From Porticoccaceae bacterium (GTDB lineage: Bacteria; Pseudomonadota; Gammaproteobacteria; Pseudomonadales; Porticoccaceae), in assembly GCA_019090225.1 (NCBI GenBank), contig JAHRWI010000100.1, positions 1 through 6,350 on the forward strand: a stretch of 6,350 nt of DNA, written 5' to 3'. Below the pieces are notes generated by a model that saw only the letters and a program-made list of their open reading frames with translations, made no database searches and had not been told where the DNA came from. Shown here in pieces: positions 6,031 through 6,350 of the stretch (positions are counted from its first letter, which is position 1; every line of letters starts with the position of its first letter). The translations under genes and the position numbers were made by a program.

Positions 6031-6107
6031 CCTTTGAGTACTGGGAATCTGGTGAAGTACTTATATTTTTTGCTACTCAGTCAGAATCCCAGCTGGTCAC
6101 CGGCGGC

Positions 6108-6320
6108 TTACATGCCTTCAATAACGACCCCTAGTTTAGCGGCGTCTGAGCGTGTCAGAGTAATGCCGTCCGGGTGCTCTTGCCGAGCAGAAAGCTTGCT
6201 ATCGACTGGACATACGTCAGCGTCAATACTAGTGACAATGTCACCGTTAGCATCTTCGAGTAAGACGTTTCCGTCTAGATCCATTCGGCCATATAGTTGA
6301 CCAGCGCTTGATCCGCTCAT
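6108..6320 (-). CDS. small acidic protein of unknown function
   Basis: A 70-residue protein I do not recognise. The start at 6320 is supported by AAGGA (6333-6329), 8 nt before the ATG, and by the terminator-like hairpin downstream. There is no signal peptide or membrane segment, so it is probably cytoplasmic. It is acidic, with roughly 12 Asp/Glu against 5 Lys/Arg. Residues 8-33 alternate hydrophobic and polar residues around two turn-like motifs, DLDGN (14-18) and DANGD (23-27), suggesting a small beta structure. A single Cys lies in DVCPVD (35-40). The Asp/Asn/Gly turns resemble calcium loops, but the spacing does not match a full EF hand. The gene converges on the CDP-alcohol transferase gene; its own upstream region lies outside the window. 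A frame on the opposite strand here (from a TTG at 6034) lacks a Shine-Dalgarno. Confidence 0.7.
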   Translation of the reverse strand: MSGSSAGQLYGRMDLDGNVLLEDANGDIVTSIDADVCPVDSKLSARQEHPDGITLTRSDAAKLGVVIEGM

Positions 6321-6328
6321 TTTCAGTT

Positions 6329-6333
6329 TCCTT
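6329..6333 (-). promoter_or_regulatory. Shine-Dalgarno site of the small minus-strand gene
   Basis: AAGGA on the minus strand, 8 nt before the ATG at 6320. This is the strongest single reason to accept the 70-residue frame as a real gene. Confidence 0.7.
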
Positions 6334-6350
6334 AATAGTGTGTTGTTGTA

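Larger units (their letters stand above)
5806..6107. other. non-coding region between two convergent genes
   Basis: About 300 bp with no credible gene in any frame. It contains a T-rich run (5857-5866, broken by one G) that could help end the CDP-alcohol transferase transcript, though the stem before it is weak. It also has a short perfect hairpin CGTCG-GAG-CGACG (5891-5903) flanked by two copies of TTCATGT (5880-5886 and 5904-5910), a 22-bp palindrome at 5990-6011, a terminator-like hairpin at 6011-6030, and a 10-bp inverted repeat with one mismatch (6041-6050 and 6083-6092). The structures towards the right end most likely serve the minus-strand gene. Confidence 0.6.

Noticed and set aside
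6034..6300. Plus-strand 88-codon frame opposite the small acidic gene
   Set aside because: It starts at TTG without a Shine-Dalgarno and its translation has no family-like features; the minus-strand frame has a proper ribosome site.

Overview
This 6.35 kb window looks like chromosomal DNA of a marine-type gammaproteobacterium. The RNase R and RlmB proteins align closely with their Escherichia coli counterparts from memory. A tRNA-Leu beside rnr, and rnr followed by rlmB, is an arrangement I associate with Pseudomonas-like and Cellvibrio-like gammaproteobacteria. The genus is not determined. I see no transposase, phage gene, CRISPR array or drug-resistance gene.

Layout from left to right: (1) a tRNA-Leu(CAG) on the minus strand, cut by the window edge, with a good sigma70-type promoter and a GC-rich discriminator; (2) rnr on the plus strand, starting at 246, with an extended -10 so close to the ATG that the transcript may be leaderless; (3) a membrane-anchored SMP-30/strictosidine-synthase-like beta-propeller gene (2887-3972) with its own promoter, sitting between rnr and rlmB, which are often direct neighbours; (4) an intergenic region with a 17-bp imperfect hairpin and a possible 37-codon Cys/Gly/His-containing ORF whose stop codon abuts the rlmB start; (5) rlmB (4200-4985); (6) a regulatory-looking gap with a direct repeat, an inverted repeat and three 10-bp tandem repeats; (7) a CDP-alcohol phosphatidyltransferase gene (5176-5805); (8) about 300 bp of non-coding DNA with tandem hairpins; (9) a small acidic protein gene of unknown function on the minus strand (6108-6320), whose transcript probably ends at those hairpins.

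The core is RNA metabolism: RNase R degrades structured and defective RNA, RlmB 2'-O-methylates 23S rRNA, and the tRNA serves translation. The propeller protein and the phospholipid-type transferase have no evident link to RNA and are probably separate units carried in this neighbourhood. The best candidates for undescribed biology are regulatory. They are the helically phased repeat array in front of the CDP-alcohol transferase gene, the hairpin plus mini-ORF in front of rlmB, and the possible leaderless start of rnr. Nothing here amounts to a clearly new multi-gene system.
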